From the IMG/VR virus record IMGVR_UViG_3300043773_000457, positions 1-41,677 of that record: DNA of 41,677 bases; one strand, written 5' to 3'. This document shows positions 40,029 through 41,677 of this stretch, piece by piece. The stretch is from a virus. The notes under the pieces are model-generated. The model saw only the letters and a list, made by a program, of their open reading frames with translations. It made no database searches and was not told where the DNA came from. Positions within the stretch are counted from its first letter, which is position 1. Each line of letters starts with the position of its first letter. Made by a program: the position numbers and the translations under genes.

Positions 40029-40605
40029 AGTTTAAATTTGATGATATTTTCATAATATGATTAGTAAATTCTTCCATTGATAGATTTAATTTCATTTTAT
40101 TACAAACATAACAACAGGAAACGCAGTTAGAAATTTCATATCCAATATTATTATTAAGTCTATCAATTCCATTTGTTGGAACTACTTTACCATATTGTTT
40201 TCCTTTTCTTTTTTTAGGTAGTTCTCCACAATAATAGCATTTATTGGTAAAAAAATCTATACATTCATCTAAACATAAATTAAATTCATATCCTCTACAT
40301 TTTGCAGATGTTGTATATCTTCTCACCAAAGAAGTAAAATGTCCTAGTTCTGTTCTTTGCTTTTTTCCTCTTTCAATAGCACTTTTTTTCTTCAAACATC
40401 CACAACTTTTAGAAGCACCGCTACCATCACGAATAGAATAAAGACTTTTTTCAACGTGTTTTTTACAATATGGACATTCTGCAATAACAAAAGGTCTATT
40501 TCTTGCAAGTTTACCTACTGGTTTTACTCCTAAATCTTCAATTATTTTCCAATTTGTAATCTTTAATTTTCTATCTTCAAAATTTTTAGTGCTTCCTTTT
40601 AACAT
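40021..40605 (-). CDS. HNH-type homing endonuclease, 194 aa
   Basis: The N-terminal half has a zinc-finger-like region (CPYCKKHVEKSLYSIRDGSG then SCGCLKKK). The C-terminal half has the HNH-like core CYYCGELPKKRKG, NGIDRLNNNIGYEISNCVSC and CYVCNKMKLNLSMEEFTNHI, with paired cysteines for zinc. NGIDR replaces the typical HxxxD start, as in many phage HNH enzymes. It is a free-standing gene inserted between thyX and the phoH operon, and is likely mobile. It is more AT-rich than its neighbours and has a perfect TATAAATA at 40630-40637. Confidence 0.85.
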   Translation of the reverse strand: MLKGSTKNFEDRKLKITNWKIIEDLGVKPVGKLARNRPFVIAECPYCKKHVEKSLYSIRDGSGASKSCGCLKKKSAIERGKKQRTELGHFTSLVRRYTTSAKCRGYEFNLCLDECIDFFTNKCYYCGELPKKRKGKQYGKVVPTNGIDRLNNNIGYEISNCVSCCYVCNKMKLNLSMEEFTNHIMKISSNLNSK

Positions 40606-40608
40606 ATT

Positions 40609-40665
40609 AGTCTATTATTAATATAATAATATTTATATTTAAATATACTCCAATAATTAAGGACT
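40609..40665 (-). promoter_or_regulatory. Late promoter with possible flanking hairpin before HNH gene
   Basis: A perfect TATAAATA (minus, 40630-40637) lies between AATAATTAAGGACT (40652-40665) and AGTCTATTATT (40609-40619). On the mRNA the arms can pair as AGTC/GACT plus ATTATT/AATAAT with an internal loop. The layout repeats that of the two GIY-YIG genes, but the pairing is imperfect and the region is very AT-rich. Confidence 0.45.
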
Positions 40666-41409
40666 TAAACGTGCTCTATGAAGGCGTTTTTCTTCATAAT
40701 ATTTCCAAACATTTGGAGTCCATTTTTGGAGATGAGGAACAAACTGTTCGCAAAGTGCTTGAATTTCTAGTTGAGCATCCATTTTTGCTCGCAAGTCCAT
40801 AATGTGAAGAACAGAACGAAGGTTAAAAGAAACCACAAAGTTCTGACGAATTGCTTGTGCAAGATAGTCCCTAATGTGCTCTTCACACATTCCTTTTTCG
40901 TATTTTGTTGCATAACGCTTACAACCTTCTACGATCCAGTTTAACTCATCTTGATAATCTTCTTGCGTCCAGTCATATTTCTTACCATAACGATTAGTAT
41001 AAAAACCAGCAGGGCGAACATAGAAAACATCTTCTGGTTTTAATTCTCCACTAGCAACTTTTATTACTCTTTTACCAGTATAACGTTGCGATTGCACATC
41101 AAAGCTTACACCCACTCTATGGGTTCTTGCTTGCATCGCAACGTTATGAACATACCCAGACACAGAAAAAGTAATTGCGGGGTGTTCTAGGGGACCCCAG
41201 TGCCCTTTCTCATTACTTAAAAGACGTTCTACAACCCATTCACCACATTCGTTTGGTTTAGGAATTTGTTGGTTATGAATAGGAGTTTCGGAATAGTCAC
41301 ATTTTCCTGCCTGATAAATGACTTGTTCTGGAAGAGCATAACACTGCAACATTACCACTTCAAGATTTCTATCTAGTTCCAGAAGATCTTTTGCTTTAAT
41401 AGGTTTCAT
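40657..41409 (-). CDS. thyX: Flavin-dependent thymidylate synthase ThyX, 250 aa
   Basis: The protein contains LLSNEKGHWGPLEHPAITFS, the substrate- and flavin-contacting region, and the ThyX signature as QARTHRVGVSFDVQSQRYTG (residues 93-112). ThyX makes dTMP from dUMP using FAD and folate, supplying thymidine for phage DNA. Compared with the common RHR-x7-S motif one residue is inserted (R-T-H-R-x8-S), a form I associate with cyanobacterial and cyanophage ThyX. Length is normal for the family. The ATG overlaps the stop of the upstream coiled-coil gene (ATGA). The HNH gene follows. Confidence 0.9.
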   Translation of the reverse strand: MKPIKAKDLLELDRNLEVVMLQCYALPEQVIYQAGKCDYSETPIHNQQIPKPNECGEWVVERLLSNEKGHWGPLEHPAITFSVSGYVHNVAMQARTHRVGVSFDVQSQRYTGKRVIKVASGELKPEDVFYVRPAGFYTNRYGKKYDWTQEDYQDELNWIVEGCKRYATKYEKGMCEEHIRDYLAQAIRQNFVVSFNLRSVLHIMDLRAKMDAQLEIQALCEQFVPHLQKWTPNVWKYYEEKRLHRARLSP

Positions 41410-41573
41410 TTCTTTCCAAATCCTTTTGATGTTTTTGCTTCAATTTGTGCGAGTTCTTCTTTCAGGGAACGCAGTTGTGCTTTCATCTCTCTGATTTTTT
41501 CATCAGTATAAAGATGTTCTTGCTTTACCAACCGTTCAAGAAGTTTGATAAGTTCTCGTGCTCTACTAGTCAT
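41406..41573 (-). CDS. Small coiled-coil protein upstream of thyX, 55 aa
   Basis: The product MTSRARELIKLLERLVKQEH and LYTDEKIREMKAQLRSLKEE is almost entirely helical with heptad-like Leu spacing, ending KTSKGFGKK. It is too short for the six-frame threshold but tightly overlaps thyX (ATGA) and the upstream gene (8 bp), which supports it as real. It recurs beside thyX in cyanophages as a protein of unknown function. Coiled-coil dimerisation is predicted from sequence only. Confidence 0.7.
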   Translation of the reverse strand: MTSRARELIKLLERLVKQEHLYTDEKIREMKAQLRSLKEELAQIEAKTSKGFGKK

Positions 41574-41677
41574 CTAAATCAGAATCCTCAAAAATTTCAT
41601 CGTAATCTAAAATGGGTCTTTTTCTCACTTCTGGTTCTGTATATTTGCTATATGCAGACACATCAGAATAGACTTCT
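41566..41677 (-). CDS. C-terminal end of a gene cut by the window edge
   Basis: Only the last 36 residues are visible: EVYSDVSAYSKYTEPEVRKR, then PILDYDEIFEDSDLDD and a TAG at 41566. The tail is strongly acidic. Its stop overlaps the next gene's ATG by eight bases, supporting that it is translated. The protein family cannot be told from this fragment. Confidence 0.6.
   Translation of the reverse strand, partial: EVYSDVSAYSKYTEPEVRKRPILDYDEIFEDSDLDD

Overview
The window is a late-gene block from a T4-like (Kyanoviridae-type) cyanophage, most likely one infecting Synechococcus. The sequence basis is T4-type baseplate and replication genes (gp4, gp5, gp26, gp27, gp48, gp53, gp54, gp32, gp33, gp59) beside cyanophage markers: phoH, a cyanobacterial-type thyX, a DUF1825 gene otherwise typical of cyanobacteria, a Mom-like gene, and large fiber proteins built from GIGTTNP-type repeats. 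The DNA is AT-rich, densely coding, and mostly on the minus strand. The tRNAs read AT-rich codons (UUA, AUA) plus AUG, which fits an AT-rich phage in a more GC-rich host. No genus or strain can be assigned from sequence alone.

Layout, in window coordinates. 1-1100: small conserved phage genes in an overlapping minus-strand run. 1177-1907: a free-standing GIY-YIG homing endonuclease with a frameshifted tail. 1924-3162: an SF2 helicase with its own early-type promoter. 3273-24101: tail-fiber and adhesin region of about 20 kb (zinc-ribbon protein, glycine-rich adhesin, three fibers of 740, 1802 and 1807 residues, a fiber-assembly chaperone, a 1026-residue beta-helix/repeat protein). It is interrupted at 12327-14351 by a second GIY-YIG gene, small genes, an orphan Phd/YefM-like antitoxin and three tRNA genes. 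24103-33020: baseplate hub and tail-initiation operon (separate spike, gp5 without lysozyme, gp27, a two-domain tail lysin, a tape-measure-like protein, a gp51-position ORF, gp26, gp54). 33061-35543: the only plus-strand block (gp4, unknown, gp48, gp53), driven from a symmetrical divergent late-promoter region. 35532-39998: Mom-like protein, then the replication and late-transcription operon phoH, nuclease, gp33, gp59, DUF1825, gp32. 40021-41677: HNH endonuclease, thyX, two small genes.

Regulation can be read directly. Late genes carry T4-like late motifs (NATAAATA or CTAAATA) just upstream, matching the presence of the gp33 coactivator. A few genes (helicase, gp32, the 66-residue gene, probably Mom-like) have host-type sigma70 promoters.

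The most interesting observations are these. (1) Both GIY-YIG genes have a perfect TATAAATA late promoter enclosed by a 12-13 bp inverted repeat whose inner arm lies at the start codon. This predicts that read-through transcripts hide the start and only late transcripts expose it; a weaker version precedes the HNH gene. (2) gp26 ends in a canonical T TTT TTC slippery heptamer in the correct phase, and a -1 shift enters the downstream 57-residue ORF, predicting a tail-assembly-chaperone-type frameshift fusion. (3) tRNA-Met and tRNA-Leu abut with no spacer. (4) An antitoxin-like gene without a toxin is co-oriented with the tRNAs.
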